A DNA stretch of 64,000 nucleotides from NCBI RefSeq assembly GCF_022229005.1, contig NZ_JAKKFD010000014.1:32587-96586 (forward strand). Direction: 5' to 3'. The DNA comes from Micromonospora trifolii (GTDB lineage: Bacteria; Actinomycetota; Actinomycetes; Mycobacteriales; Micromonosporaceae). The position numbers were made by a program, and so were the translations under genes. Positions within the stretch are counted from its first letter, which is position 1. Each line of letters starts with the position of its first letter. Below the pieces are notes generated by a model. It saw only the letters and a list, made by a program, of their open reading frames with translations, had not been told where the DNA came from and did not search any database. Shown piece by piece: positions 1 through 7,765 of the stretch.

Positions 1-182
1 GCGCCCGACTGCCGGACCCGGTCGAGCACCTCGTCGCCCTGGCCCGGCTCGCGGACAGTGACCCGTACCCGGTAGCCCTCGTCGAGCAGTCGGGCGACGG
101 AATGCCCGCCGAGGTGGCCGGTCGCGCCGGTCACCAGCACCAGGGCGTCGTCGGTGGAGCGAAGCTGTAGATCGTTTGGCAT
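1..182 (-). CDS. NAD(P)-dependent epimerase/oxidoreductase, N-terminal part only
   Basis: The leftward reading frame starts with ATG at 182 and runs off the window edge after about 60 residues. The visible N-terminus contains LVLVTGATGHLGGH, the glycine-rich GxxGxxG dinucleotide-binding turn of extended or atypical short-chain dehydrogenases (NmrA/epimerase type). The substrate cannot be read from this fragment. It lies 18 bp downstream of the MerR gene on the same strand, so the two are probably co-transcribed and the regulator probably controls this enzyme. NAD-epimerases are also a common neighbour of ECF41 sigma factors, one of which lies 2 kb away. Confidence 0.85.
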   Translation of the reverse strand, partial: MPNDLQLRSTDDALVLVTGATGHLGGHSVARLLDEGYRVRVTVREPGQGDEVLDRVRQSG

Positions 183-200
183 GGTGTGTCCCATCGTTGC

Positions 201-659
201 TCAGAATTCCTCAAGAGCGCGCTTGACCTGCTTGATCGCGCGGGTCTCCGCAGCGGTGTCGCTTCGGTGTCGGGCATCCCACATGTCCGCCTTTGCGCGC
301 ATGTACTCCTGGCGTACCCGTAGGCGCTCGATCTCGGCGGACAGCCGGTCGGCGTGCCGGGCGAAGAGGTCGCGCTGTTCGGCCGCGGCCTGGTCGCCCT
401 CGTCGAGCAGCGTCAGGTACCGGCGCATCTCGGCGACGCTCATCCCGGCTGACCGCAGGCAGGCCAGAGCGTCGACCCGCTCGGCGAGCGGAGTGTCGTA
501 ACGGCGGTGGCCGCTGCTGTCGTCGCGGGGCACCGCGCCGAGCAGGCCGGCCTTCTCGTAGTAGCGCAGGGTCGGCTCGCTGAAGCCCGACCGCTGGGCC
601 ATCTCCTGGATGGTCAGAGGCCCTTCGGCCTGCTTACGGCCTTCCTTCGTCGCTGCCAC
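201..659 (-). CDS. MerR family transcriptional regulator
   Basis: This is a 152-residue protein. The winged-helix DNA-binding domain spans about residues 15-85 and includes TIQEMAQRSGFSEPTLRYYE followed by GHRRYD, the family signature. A helical dimerisation region follows (about 90-130). No cysteine cluster or ligand domain is visible at the C-terminus, so this is a short HTH-plus-coiled-coil MerR of the type that controls an adjacent oxidoreductase. The start is GTG at 659. No Shine-Dalgarno sequence is obvious, and a MerR-type promoter lies just upstream, so the transcript may be leaderless. Autoregulation and control of the downstream epimerase gene are inferred from position. Confidence 0.9.
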   Translation of the reverse strand: MAATKEGRKQAEGPLTIQEMAQRSGFSEPTLRYYEKAGLLGAVPRDDSSGHRRYDTPLAERVDALACLRSAGMSVAEMRRYLTLLDEGDQAAAEQRDLFARHADRLSAEIERLRVRQEYMRAKADMWDARHRSDTAAETRAIKQVKRALEEF

Positions 660-675
660 GGGTGAAGCGTCCCCA

Positions 676-696
676 ACTTCAAGCGCTTCAAGTCAA
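676..696 (-). promoter_or_regulatory. MerR-type promoter with imperfect dyad
   Basis: Reading leftward, a TTGACT -35 element (691-696) is followed at once by an imperfect 18-bp dyad with outer arms ACTT/AAGT around central AGCGCT (676-693). MerR regulators typically bind a dyad inside an over-long spacer. The spacing would place transcription initiation near the GTG of the MerR gene. The -10 element is not clear, so this is an inference from pattern and position. Confidence 0.45.
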
Positions 697-909
697 GGGA
701 TGTGGCGCGGAGCACCATTCAGCGGTTCGCGCGTTCGATGCCTCGTCGGACGAGGCCGCTGATGCCGGGCACTGTGATCGCCCGGATGGCGCACCGGATC
801 CAGCGGGTGATCGGCGCGCTCACCGACGGTTTCCCCGCCGCCGCGCCCTCCTGAGCGCTTGACCCGCGGTGGCTTCACCTCCGCGGCTGTGCCGAGGCCC
901 CGGAAGGGC

Positions 910-1299
910 TCACTGATAGCCGACGTGGACGATCAGCTTGCCCTCTCTGGGGTTGGCCCCCACGTAGACGGTCGCCGGGTCGAACACTGTCGGCGGCAGG
1001 GTCAGATCCTCGGAGAGACCCATCTCGCGCGCCAGGTCCTCCGGAGACTGCCCCGAAGCGGGTACCAGCGTGATCGTTCGCCAGCACCCGCCGGAGGCGC
1101 ACTCCATGCTCTCGTCGGCGACCGTCGCTCCGGATGGCACCTCCGGCATTCGCGACTTCGACGGCAACGATCCCTCGGTCTTGAACACCTGCAACCACAG
1201 GAACGACAGGACCCACAGGCACGACAGCAGACCCAGCGTGACGGACACGGCCACGAGGGTGCGCTTCGTCCGTCTGCGCAGCGCGGTCCGCGACGTCAT
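910..1299 (-). CDS. Small single-pass membrane protein, unknown function
   Basis: This is a 129-residue protein if read from the ATG at 1299; a GTG at 1320 would add 7 residues. A very basic N-terminus (SRTALRRRTKR) is followed by one hydrophobic segment (about residues 13-36), then a polar, presumably extracellular domain with one Cys pair (ECASGGC). Basic-in topology predicts an N-in anchor with the C-terminal domain outside. I recognise no domain. It lies between the MerR unit and the DoxX gene on the same strand and ends 250 bp before the MerR promoter. Confidence 0.6.
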   Translation of the reverse strand: MTSRTALRRRTKRTLVAVSVTLGLLSCLWVLSFLWLQVFKTEGSLPSKSRMPEVPSGATVADESMECASGGCWRTITLVPASGQSPEDLAREMGLSEDLTLPPTVFDPATVYVGANPREGKLIVHVGYQ

Positions 1300-1352
1300 C
1301 GCGCGAGAATAGCGGGGCACCGTCGATCAGCCGGGGCCGGAGTGGGCTCGGG

Positions 1353-1736
1353 TCAGCCGGTGAAGGGCTCGGGCCCGAGGCGGCCCGAGGCGACGAACGC
1401 GGCCAGCGCGAGGTAGACCAGATTCAGCATGATGAACCTCGCCTCGCCGTAGCGCAGGTGGGTGATCATCGCGCCGACCATCAGCAGGATCCAGCAGAAT
1501 GCTGTCACCGGCACCAGCACCGGTGCGATGTCCAGCACGGCGGGCAGGATCAGACCGACCGCGGCCAGGAGTTCGAGGACGCCGAGGGTCTTGACGAAGC
1601 CCACGCTGGCGTCGCCGGTCCACCCGCCGCCGTTGGCAGCGGCCAACTTCTGCTTGGGTACGAACGTCTTGGTGATGCCGCCGGCCAGGGCGATTGTGGC
1701 CAACAGGCCGGCCGCGATCCACAGTGCCAGGTTCAT
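1353..1736 (-). CDS. DoxX family membrane protein
   Basis: This is a 127-residue protein with four hydrophobic segments (about residues 3-20, 49-67, 71-92 and 101-117), the layout of the DoxX/DoxX-like family of small inner-membrane proteins. Members are linked to quinone or thiol redox chemistry, but the exact reaction is not established for this type. The ATG at 1736 is preceded by GGAGGG at good spacing, which decides the start within a much longer open frame. It is divergent from the ECF41 sigma gene and has a good match to that sigma class's promoter upstream, so it is the likely target of that sigma factor. Confidence 0.85.
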   Translation of the reverse strand: MNLALWIAAGLLATIALAGGITKTFVPKQKLAAANGGGWTGDASVGFVKTLGVLELLAAVGLILPAVLDIAPVLVPVTAFCWILLMVGAMITHLRYGEARFIMLNLVYLALAAFVASGRLGPEPFTG

Positions 1737-1766
1737 GTGTTTCCCTCCGTATCGGGTCACACAGGA

Positions 1767-1793
1767 GACACCGCCGGCCGGTGCGCTGTGACA
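1767..1793 (-). promoter_or_regulatory. Candidate ECF41-type promoter for the DoxX gene
   Basis: Reading leftward, TGTCACA at 1793-1787 is followed by 16 bases and then TGTC at 1770-1767. ECF41 sigma factors are known to recognise TGTCACA near -35 and CGTC near -10. Here the -35 match is complete and the -10 match is three of four. The element lies about 30 bp upstream of the DoxX start codon. Confidence 0.6.
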
Positions 1794-1826
1794 GCTCGTG
1801 AAGTGACGAGGAGCACGGACGCCCGA

Positions 1827-1853
1827 CGTCACAGAAGTCGGGAGGCCGGTGTC
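1827..1853 (+). promoter_or_regulatory. Candidate ECF41-type promoter for the sigma factor gene
   Basis: Reading rightward, CGTCACA at 1827-1833 is followed by exactly 16 bases and TGTC at 1850-1853. This is the same architecture and the same -10 variant as the leftward element 34 bp away. It points at the sigma factor gene and suggests autoregulation with a leader of about 300 nt. Confidence 0.5.
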
Positions 1854-1974
1854 TGGTGGGCGAGCAGCGAAGCTGATGGTCCGCGTCCCTTGCCGGTCGC
1901 CGCACGGCGCTGTCTGACCGCGACGGCGACCCTGCGTCCGGTCGGGGCGCTCCGCCGGCAGGCATACATGTTGA

Positions 1975-2024
1975 TGAGCGTGATGTCTGTGCGTCAACGT
2001 GATGACTCACAGACATCACGCTCA
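1975..2024. repeat. Perfect 17-bp inverted repeat, 16-nt spacer
   Basis: The arm at 1975-1991 (TGAGCGTGATGTCTGTG) is the exact reverse complement of 2008-2024. The spacer also carries a further CGTGATG, so that heptamer occurs three times. It lies in the 426-bp divergent region between DoxX and the sigma gene, downstream of the predicted rightward promoter. It could be an operator for a dimeric regulator or a strong hairpin in the sigma mRNA leader. Confidence 0.8.
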
Positions 2025-2162
2025 AAAGGGGACATGGCTTGCCTGAGCCGGGCAGACGCCGAACCAGGCCGGGGTTGCGGAACACGGCCGCCGGTAAACG
2101 GCGTGGAGCGGCCGGAACGAGGCGAGACGCGAGGGGTCGAGATCGGCGAGACTGGAGGACGC

Positions 2163-3077
2163 ATGGACGCTAGAGGCCGAATCATGAGTGCGGACGACCG
2201 GGGGGACCACGCCGTCGACGCGTTCGTCAGCCACCGGAACCTGCTCTTCACCGTCGCCTACGAGATGCTCGGCTCGGCCGCGGACGCGGAGGACGTACTC
2301 CAGGAGACCTGGCTGCGGTGGGCGGACGCGGATCTCGCGGCGGTGCGGGACCAGCGCGCCTACCTGGTCCGGATCACCACCCGTCAGGCGCTCAACCGGC
2401 TGCGTGCGGTTGGCCGGCGCCGGGAGTCCTACGTCGGCTCGTGGTTACCCGAGCCGCTGTTGACAGCACCCGACGTCGCCGACGACGTCGAACTCGCCGA
2501 GAGCGTGTCGATGGCGATGCTGCTGGTGCTGGAGACGCTGGCACCGACCGAGCGGGCGGTGTTCGTCCTCCGTGAGGTCTTCGACCTGGGATACGACGAG
2601 ATCGCCGAGGCGGTCGACAAGAGTTCGGCAGCGGTCCGTCAGATCGCCCACCGTGCGCGGGCGCATGTCGCCGCGCGGCGGCCGCGCGGGATGGTCTCGC
2701 CGGCCGAGACCCGACGTGCGCTCAGCGCGTTCCGGCTCGCGGTCGAGACGGGCGACGTGCAGGCCCTGCTCGACGTCCTCGCGCCGGACGTCGTGCTCCT
2801 CGGCGATGGCGGCGGGATCAAGCAGGCAGTGCTGCGGCCGGTCGCCGGGGCCGACAAGGTGGCCCGCCTGCTGTGCAGCACGCACGCCAGGACGGCAACC
2901 ATGTCGCTGCACCCCGCCCAGGTCAACGGTCACCCGGCGCTGGTTATGCGCCTCGACGGCGCTGTCGACACGGTCCTCGCGCTGCGTATCGACGACGGTC
3001 TCATCAGCGGGGTCTACGCCGTGCGGAACCCCGAGAAGCTGTCGCACATGCGGAGCGAAACGGCCCTGCGCCGCTGA
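2163..3077 (+). CDS. ECF41-family RNA polymerase sigma factor (SigJ-like) with SnoaL-like C-terminal domain
   Basis: This is a 304-residue protein. Sigma region 2 lies at about residues 15-85 (FTVAYEMLGSAADAEDVLQETWLRW) and region 4 at about 115-170 (LAPTERAVFVLREVFDLGYDEIAEAV ending in the HTH VRQIAHRARAHV, split here for length). A C-terminal extension of about 130 residues has the SnoaL/NTF2-like fold signature (FRLAVETGDVQALLDVLAPD). ECF41 factors have no classical anti-sigma gene; the extension modulates activity. The ATG at 2163 is chosen because GGAGG sits 6 nt upstream. The usual partners are a carboxymuconolactone decarboxylase, oxidoreductase or epimerase; here DoxX and an epimerase are nearby. 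Confidence 0.9.
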   Translation: MDARGRIMSADDRGDHAVDAFVSHRNLLFTVAYEMLGSAADAEDVLQETWLRWADADLAAVRDQRAYLVRITTRQALNRLRAVGRRRESYVGSWLPEPLLTAPDVADDVELAESVSMAMLLVLETLAPTERAVFVLREVFDLGYDEIAEAVDKSSAAVRQIAHRARAHVAARRPRGMVSPAETRRALSAFRLAVETGDVQALLDVLAPDVVLLGDGGGIKQAVLRPVAGADKVARLLCSTHARTATMSLHPAQVNGHPALVMRLDGAVDTVLALRIDDGLISGVYAVRNPEKLSHMRSETALRR

Positions 3078-3109
3078 ACGATCGGCTGACCAGCGCGTCG
3101 ACTCAGCTC

Positions 3110-4309
3110 CTAGTACGGGGGCGTGGGCGTCTCCGGCGACCGGTGGCGGGAGCGTCGCGCGTCCGCGGTGGCCACGCCGAGCAGCACCACTGCGGCGACC
3201 GCGCCGGCGGTGAGCGGCAGCAGGTGCAGTGCTGCCGGGATCAGCAGGCCGAGGGCCAGCAAGCCGGCTACCCGGGACCGGGAGACCCGACCGAAGACCT
3301 GGTATTCGAGCGCCGCTCGTCCGGCGAGGAAGAGCGCCGGACCGCCGAAGATGGCGATGAGCCAGGTCGCCGGGAGGTGCCCGAGCGGCTCGGCGATGAA
3401 CAGCTCGAAGCCGACGCCGGTCAGCACGATCCCCGCGATCATGACCATGTGGGCGAACGCCATGTCGGTCGCGAGCCGGGCCGGGTTGCGGGAACGACCG
3501 ATGGCCACGTCCAGCATCCCTCCCGCCACGTGAAAGTAGATCCGCCAGAGCAGGACGGTGCTCGCCAGCGCCAGGACGAACCCACCCGTCTGGTCGGTGT
3601 GGAACTCGCTGCCACTGAAAGCGAGGCCGATGACGAAGATCGCCTCGCCGAGAGCGATGAGGAGGAACTGTTGGTACCGCTCGGCCAGGTGTTCGGCAGC
3701 GATCATCTGGACGCCGAGCCGTTGCGCGCCGAGTCGTGGCGTCGGCCAGCCGAAGAACAGCCCGGTGTAGTCGATCGACACGGCGAGAGTCCAGAGTGCC
3801 CCCCGAGCCGTGCCGTCGTTGACCAGCCCGCCGACGACCCAGAGCGGTGCGCTCAAGCCGAACCAGAACATGATCCGGATCGACTGTTGAGGGTCCGGCC
3901 GGCCGTGCCCGGCCACGTGGAAGAACACCACCCGGCCGATCTGGAGGGTCACCAGGGTGATGGCGAAGAGTGAGGCCCGTGCGCCGAAGCCGTGCGGCAC
4001 GGCGACGGCCATCGTCATCGCACCGACCAACGTCATGATGATGACGGTCTGGACGATCGGGGCGTCCGGGTCCAGCCAACTTGTCGACCAGACCGTCACC
4101 GACCAGACCGCCCACAGCGCCAGGAACAGCAGCAGAGCCTGGCCGAGGCCCGCGTACACGCCGCGTTGGCCGTCGGTGAAGTCGGCGATCAGCCGCGCGG
4201 AGATCCGGGTGAGGGCGAAGACGAAGACCAGGTCGAGGAAGAGCTCCAGAAAGGTGGCCCGCTGGCGGGTGGCTTCGCTGCGCAACAGTCCATCGGGGCT
4301 GTTCCTCAT
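3110..4309 (-). CDS. Low temperature requirement protein A (LtrA) family membrane protein
   Basis: This is a 399-residue polytopic protein with about ten hydrophobic segments. It carries family landmarks ATFLELFLDLVFVFALTRIS near the N-terminus and HLAERYQQFLLIALGEAI in the middle. LtrA was named from a Listeria growth phenotype and its molecular role is not settled. The ATG at 4309 begins just before the family homology; a GTG 40 codons upstream would add a basic, non-homologous tail. It is divergent from a TetR gene, which probably regulates it. A paralogue lies at 39054-40274. Confidence 0.9.
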   Translation of the reverse strand: MRNSPDGLLRSEATRQRATFLELFLDLVFVFALTRISARLIADFTDGQRGVYAGLGQALLLFLALWAVWSVTVWSTSWLDPDAPIVQTVIIMTLVGAMTMAVAVPHGFGARASLFAITLVTLQIGRVVFFHVAGHGRPDPQQSIRIMFWFGLSAPLWVVGGLVNDGTARGALWTLAVSIDYTGLFFGWPTPRLGAQRLGVQMIAAEHLAERYQQFLLIALGEAIFVIGLAFSGSEFHTDQTGGFVLALASTVLLWRIYFHVAGGMLDVAIGRSRNPARLATDMAFAHMVMIAGIVLTGVGFELFIAEPLGHLPATWLIAIFGGPALFLAGRAALEYQVFGRVSRSRVAGLLALGLLIPAALHLLPLTAGAVAAVVLLGVATADARRSRHRSPETPTPPY

Positions 4310-4487
4310 CGGCTCGCCACGCGCCGGTGCCGCGAAACGACCACGTGCCCTCCCGTCGCGGTGATCTGATCGCCTAACGAGCCAGGGTGCGGCGGTGGCA
4401 CGTGGGGAGAGGGGACCGGCGACCCACAACAGTCACCAATCCGTCACCCGACCACTACGGCAGGTGTACGCCTCTACGCTCGTGGGC

Positions 4488-5066
4488 GTGCCCGGACCTG
4501 CCGAGAAGGCCACTGAACAGGACCGGCGTGACCTCCTCGTCACGGTCGCGCGAGAGCTGGCCGAGACGGAGGGCTGGGCGGGGGTGACCACCCGACGGCT
4601 CGCCGAACGCACCGAGATCGACATGGGCGACATCTATCGGCACTTCGCCGATCTGGAGGCGCTGATCGCCGCCGTCGCGGTGTGCGCCTTCGCCGATCTG
4701 GCCGCCGACCTCGCCGAGGCGCACGCGGAGACCGCCGGTAGCCCCGAGGGGGTCTGGCCGGCGGTCGCTACCGCGTACCTCGACTTCGCGTACACGAACC
4801 CCGAGGTCTATGACGCGATGCTCGCGCTGACCCCCGACCTGGCCCTCGGCGTGGATGGTGTGCCGGCCGCGCCGCGGGCGGTCTTCGCCGAGCTGCGGGC
4901 GGCCCTGACCCCGCTCGCCGAGGGGCGGGACCCGGACACCCTCGCCGAGGTGGGTTGGAGCCTGCTGCACGGCGTGGTGATGCTCACCCGGGGTGGCCGG
5001 CTGCGACCCGAGGGGCAGGAGGACCGCGAAGCGTTGATCGCGCAGCGGTTGCTGCGGTGGCCCTGA
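4488..5066 (+). CDS. TetR family transcriptional regulator
   Basis: About 192 residues. The N-terminal HTH (about residues 10-60) is LLVTVARELAETEGWAGVTT followed by RRLAERTEIDMGDIYRHFADLEALI, the TetR pattern with YRHF in the recognition helix region. The C-terminal domain is a WHG-type ligand pocket (YLDFAYTNPEVYDAML). In-frame GTG codons at 4464, 4482 and 4488 are all possible starts; none has a good ribosome-binding site. A TACGCT hexamer at 4475-4480 would place transcription start at the last GTG, suggesting a leaderless message. It is divergent from the LtrA gene. Confidence 0.85.
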   Translation: MPGPAEKATEQDRRDLLVTVARELAETEGWAGVTTRRLAERTEIDMGDIYRHFADLEALIAAVAVCAFADLAADLAEAHAETAGSPEGVWPAVATAYLDFAYTNPEVYDAMLALTPDLALGVDGVPAAPRAVFAELRAALTPLAEGRDPDTLAEVGWSLLHGVVMLTRGGRLRPEGQEDREALIAQRLLRWP

Positions 5067-5096
5067 CCGGGCCGCCGCCGACGCTCCCGATCGTTG

Positions 5097-5729
5097 TCAG
5101 TTGATGGGCTCGCGGTCGGCCGGGCCCTTGTCGGTGAACCGGAACGTGGTGTTCAGCTTGGCGTTGTCCAACTCCTTGAGGACCAGGCCGTTGCCGGGGA
5201 GGTGCTGGAGGAACCGGGTCTCGCTGCCGATCGCGTACGTGCCGTCGCCCTTGGCGATGATGGTGAATCGCTGGATCGGGTCGTCCTGGTCGCAGACGAC
5301 GGCCCCGATGGTCAGTTCGGGCTCGATGTCCAGGCCGTTCACCTGCCAGCAGGACGGGTCGTCGTTGGCGGGGTGGTCGTCCTTCACGCCGAATGCCCTG
5401 ATCACGTACCGGTCGCCGCCGATCGGCGTCGGCACGAACAGGGTGCGACCGCCGGTGTCGCCGCCCTCCTCGAGGCGCCCGCTGATCTCCAACGGCTGCC
5501 CCGAACCCTGCACGCGGGTGATCGTGACCTCGCGCTTGCCGGACAGCAGCGGGTCGGTCGCCGCCGCCGATGACGTGGCCGGCGCCGCTGCCGTCGGCGT
5601 CGGCGCGCCTGTCACGGCGCCCGACGGCGTCGGCGTACCCGCTGCCTTGTCCGCACCGCCCTGGCACGCCACCAGCGCGCTGGTGCAGGCAAGCATCGCC
5701 GCGCCGGTGACCCACTTCATGGTGACCAT
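5097..5729 (-). CDS. Secreted lipoprotein, unknown function
   Basis: This is a 210-residue protein. The N-terminus is a lipoprotein signal with lipobox LVAC, Cys22 being the predicted lipidated residue. A Thr/Pro/Ala-rich spacer (about 30-62) precedes a globular domain (about 63-210) with two cysteines (SCW and VVC) likely to form a disulphide. The globular part resembles ricin-like or beta-trefoil fillers often annotated as hypothetical (DDPIQRFTIIAKGDGTYAIGS), but I cannot assign a family. The ATG at 5729 has GAGGAG upstream. It is convergent with the TetR gene. Confidence 0.75.
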   Translation of the reverse strand: MVTMKWVTGAAMLACTSALVACQGGADKAAGTPTPSGAVTGAPTPTAAAPATSSAAATDPLLSGKREVTITRVQGSGQPLEISGRLEEGGDTGGRTLFVPTPIGGDRYVIRAFGVKDDHPANDDPSCWQVNGLDIEPELTIGAVVCDQDDPIQRFTIIAKGDGTYAIGSETRFLQHLPGNGLVLKELDNAKLNTTFRFTDKGPADREPIN

Positions 5730-5846
5730 GCCGCACTCCTCAAGAGCGTCCCGAACCTGTCGAGCGGAAAATCAAGGGCTTCGCCGTTTGTCGCCCGCCT
5801 ATCCTGTCTCTCGGCCTCGGGGCCGGTGGCACGGGGAGGGGTTGGC

Positions 5847-6557
5847 ATGACGCTCGGCGTGGCGGCGCGACGGCAGGCACAGGTGTTGATCTTCGATGCG
5901 GACGACACGTTGTGGGAGAACAACGTCGTCTTCGAGCGGGTGATCGACGACTTCCTGGGCTGGCTGGACCACCCCACACTGGACCGGGCCGAGCTACGGA
6001 CCGTCCTCGACGACATCGAGCGGGCCAACGCGGTGGCGCACGGGTACGGCAGCAAGGTCTTCCTGCGCAGCCTGGCGGAGTGCCTGGAGCGGCTGCGCGA
6101 GCGGCCGGCCACCGCCTCCGAACGTCAGGAGATCGACCGGCTGGCGGCGGCCCTCGTCGAGCACCAGGTGGAGTTGATGCCCGGGGTGGCCGACGCGCTC
6201 GACGAGCTGGCCGGCCGGCACGAGTTGCTGCTGCTCACCAAGGGCGACCAGGAGGAGCAGCAGCGCAAGCTGGACGCCTGCGGTCTGCTGCACCACTTCG
6301 GGGCCGCGCACATCGTCGCCGAGAAGAACGTCGACACGTACCGGTGGCTCACTCGGGAGCACGGCTTCGCGCCGGACGACGCGTGGATGATCGGCAACTC
6401 CCCGAAGTCCGACATCCTGCCGGCGCGGGCGGCCGGGTTGAACGCGGTGTTCATTCCGAACGCGAACACCTGGGTGCTGGAGGACGACGAGCTGGACCCG
6501 ACCGACGGCGGGGTGCTGCGGCTCGCCGCGTTCCGCGACCTGCTGCGCCACTTCTGA
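5847..6557 (+). CDS. HAD family hydrolase (putative phosphatase)
   Basis: This is a 236-residue protein. Motif I is FDADDTLWENN (nucleophile Asp17, acid/base Asp19), motif II is LLTKGD with Lys contribution, and motif IV is GNSPKSDILPARAAG. The helical cap between them is of the class I type. The substrate is unknown; the architecture resembles small-molecule phosphatases of the phosphoglycolate or YjjG group. The start is ATG 5847 with GGGAGGGG upstream. It stands alone, with a hairpin directly after the stop codon. Confidence 0.9.
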   Translation: MTLGVAARRQAQVLIFDADDTLWENNVVFERVIDDFLGWLDHPTLDRAELRTVLDDIERANAVAHGYGSKVFLRSLAECLERLRERPATASERQEIDRLAAALVEHQVELMPGVADALDELAGRHELLLLTKGDQEEQQRKLDACGLLHHFGAAHIVAEKNVDTYRWLTREHGFAPDDAWMIGNSPKSDILPARAAGLNAVFIPNANTWVLEDDELDPTDGGVLRLAAFRDLLRHF

Positions 6558-6561
6558 CCGT

Positions 6562-6583
6562 GCCGACGCCAAACAGCGTCGGC
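6562..6583 (+). terminator. Hairpin after the HAD gene
   Basis: GCCGACGC at 6562-6569 pairs perfectly with GCGTCGGC at 6576-6583 across a 6-nt loop, starting 5 bp after the stop codon. There is no T-tract, which is usual for actinobacterial terminators. Confidence 0.6.
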
Positions 6584-6842
6584 GATCATGGTCGCGTTAC
6601 GCCGATCTGCCCGATTTTCATCGTGGGATCAGTCCTGCCGTCGGTGGGCCGGCGCGGCTTGTCCGGCTGGCCGGAGCCCGCCTAGCCTGGTCCGGCGCTC
6701 ACGGCCCTTCGGGGTGTGTCGGGGCGTGTCGGCGTTCGGCGGGTGAGCACCGTGGAGCTGAGTGCGAAGTGGCTGGCTCACCCCGTGCTGGCGCGTGGCG
6801 TCGTGCCACGCCCGCGTCGCGGGGTGCCGGAGCTGTCCGCTT

Positions 6843-6920
6843 CCCTGTCGGACGGCTGAGGGTCAGGGCCGGGTAGTTGCGGACCCGGTCCTGACCCGGC
6901 CCGCGAGTCGTCCGACAGGG
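6843..6920. repeat. Nested double hairpin upstream of the YkuD-like gene
   Basis: The outer stem is a perfect 12-bp inverted repeat (CCCTGTCGGACG 6843-6854 with 6909-6920). Inside it lies a second stem of 15 bp with one mismatch (6860-6874 with 6883-6897, loop 8 nt). The structure ends 46 bp before the next start codon. The rest of the 409-bp gap (6558-6966) holds only a 38-codon open frame starting at GTG 6743 that stops at the base of the inner stem; I cannot support it as a gene. Confidence 0.75.
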
Positions 6921-6966
6921 CGGAGCGGGGCAGACCTCGCGTCGGTTCGACTGTCAGGATGGCGGC

Positions 6967-7752
6967 ATGAAGCGCAGATCTCTCCTCCTCGGCGCGGCGG
7001 CGGGTCTGGCCGCCCCGGCCGTGCTCACCCCGGCCGCGCCCGCTCTCGCGGCGGACCGGCCGCTGCGGCCGGGCTGGGGCACGCCCCCGGGGCAGCGACC
7101 CTGGTCGGTGCCGCAGCTACAGAACCGGGCCAGCGCGCTGACCACGCTGCCGGCGGAGACGAAGCAGGTGATCATCGTCGGCGCCAGCAGCTACACCACC
7201 ACCTACGCCACGCTGGAGGCGTACGTGCGGGTCCGCAACGGCTGGCATCCGGCCTCGGCGTCGTTGCCCGCCCGGATCGGTTCGAAGGGCTTCAGCGACA
7301 ACCACGTGGAGGGTGTGCCGACCACGCCGACCGGCGTCTACTCGATCGGCCCCACCATGTACGGCATCGCCGCCAACCCGGGCATGCTCTACCCCTACCA
7401 CCGGCTGGTGAGCGGTGACTGGTGGAACGAGAATCCGTCGTCCGCGCGCTACAACACCTTCCAGCAGAGTGCTACCAACCCGGGCGGGGCCAGCGAGGCA
7501 CTGTGGAAGGAGGTCCCCGCGTACACGCACTTCGCGGTGATCACCTACAACATGCCGCCGAACGTGCCGAAGCCGGTGCCGAACGCGGGCAGCGGGATCT
7601 TCCTGCACCAGTTCAGCACCAGCGCCGGCAACGCGACAGCCGGTTGCGTCTCTCTCGCCCACGCTCACCTGGTCGATGTGCTCAAGTGGCTGGACCCGGC
7701 GCTGTCGCCGCGCATCGTGCTCAGCCCGTACGCGCAGCTGAGCCGATACTGA
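6967..7752 (+). CDS. Secreted L,D-transpeptidase (YkuD-like) catalytic domain protein
   Basis: This is a 261-residue protein. The N-terminus (KRRSLLLGAAAGLAAPAVL) is a signal peptide, Tat-like but with RR only, with predicted cleavage after ALAA near residue 29. The C-terminal half carries GIFLHQF then TAGCVSLAHAHL, the H...GC pattern of the YkuD active site with catalytic Cys in AGCVSL. The family cross-links or hydrolyses peptidoglycan peptides through this Cys. The usual LysM or Ig modules are absent, so it is a minimal secreted enzyme. The start is ATG 6967; a strong nested hairpin lies upstream. Confidence 0.85.
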   Translation: MKRRSLLLGAAAGLAAPAVLTPAAPALAADRPLRPGWGTPPGQRPWSVPQLQNRASALTTLPAETKQVIIVGASSYTTTYATLEAYVRVRNGWHPASASLPARIGSKGFSDNHVEGVPTTPTGVYSIGPTMYGIAANPGMLYPYHRLVSGDWWNENPSSARYNTFQQSATNPGGASEALWKEVPAYTHFAVITYNMPPNVPKPVPNAGSGIFLHQFSTSAGNATAGCVSLAHAHLVDVLKWLDPALSPRIVLSPYAQLSRY

Positions 7753-7765
7753 GAGCCGCCGCGGC

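Noticed and set aside
702..854. 50-codon open frame (GTG 702) opposite and upstream of the MerR gene
   Set aside because: No ribosome-binding site, Arg/Pro-rich and no recognisable family; it overlaps the divergent promoter region.
6743..6859. 38-codon frame ending at the nested hairpin as a gene
   Set aside because: Composition is neutral and there is no ribosome-binding site; kept only as part of the hairpin finding.
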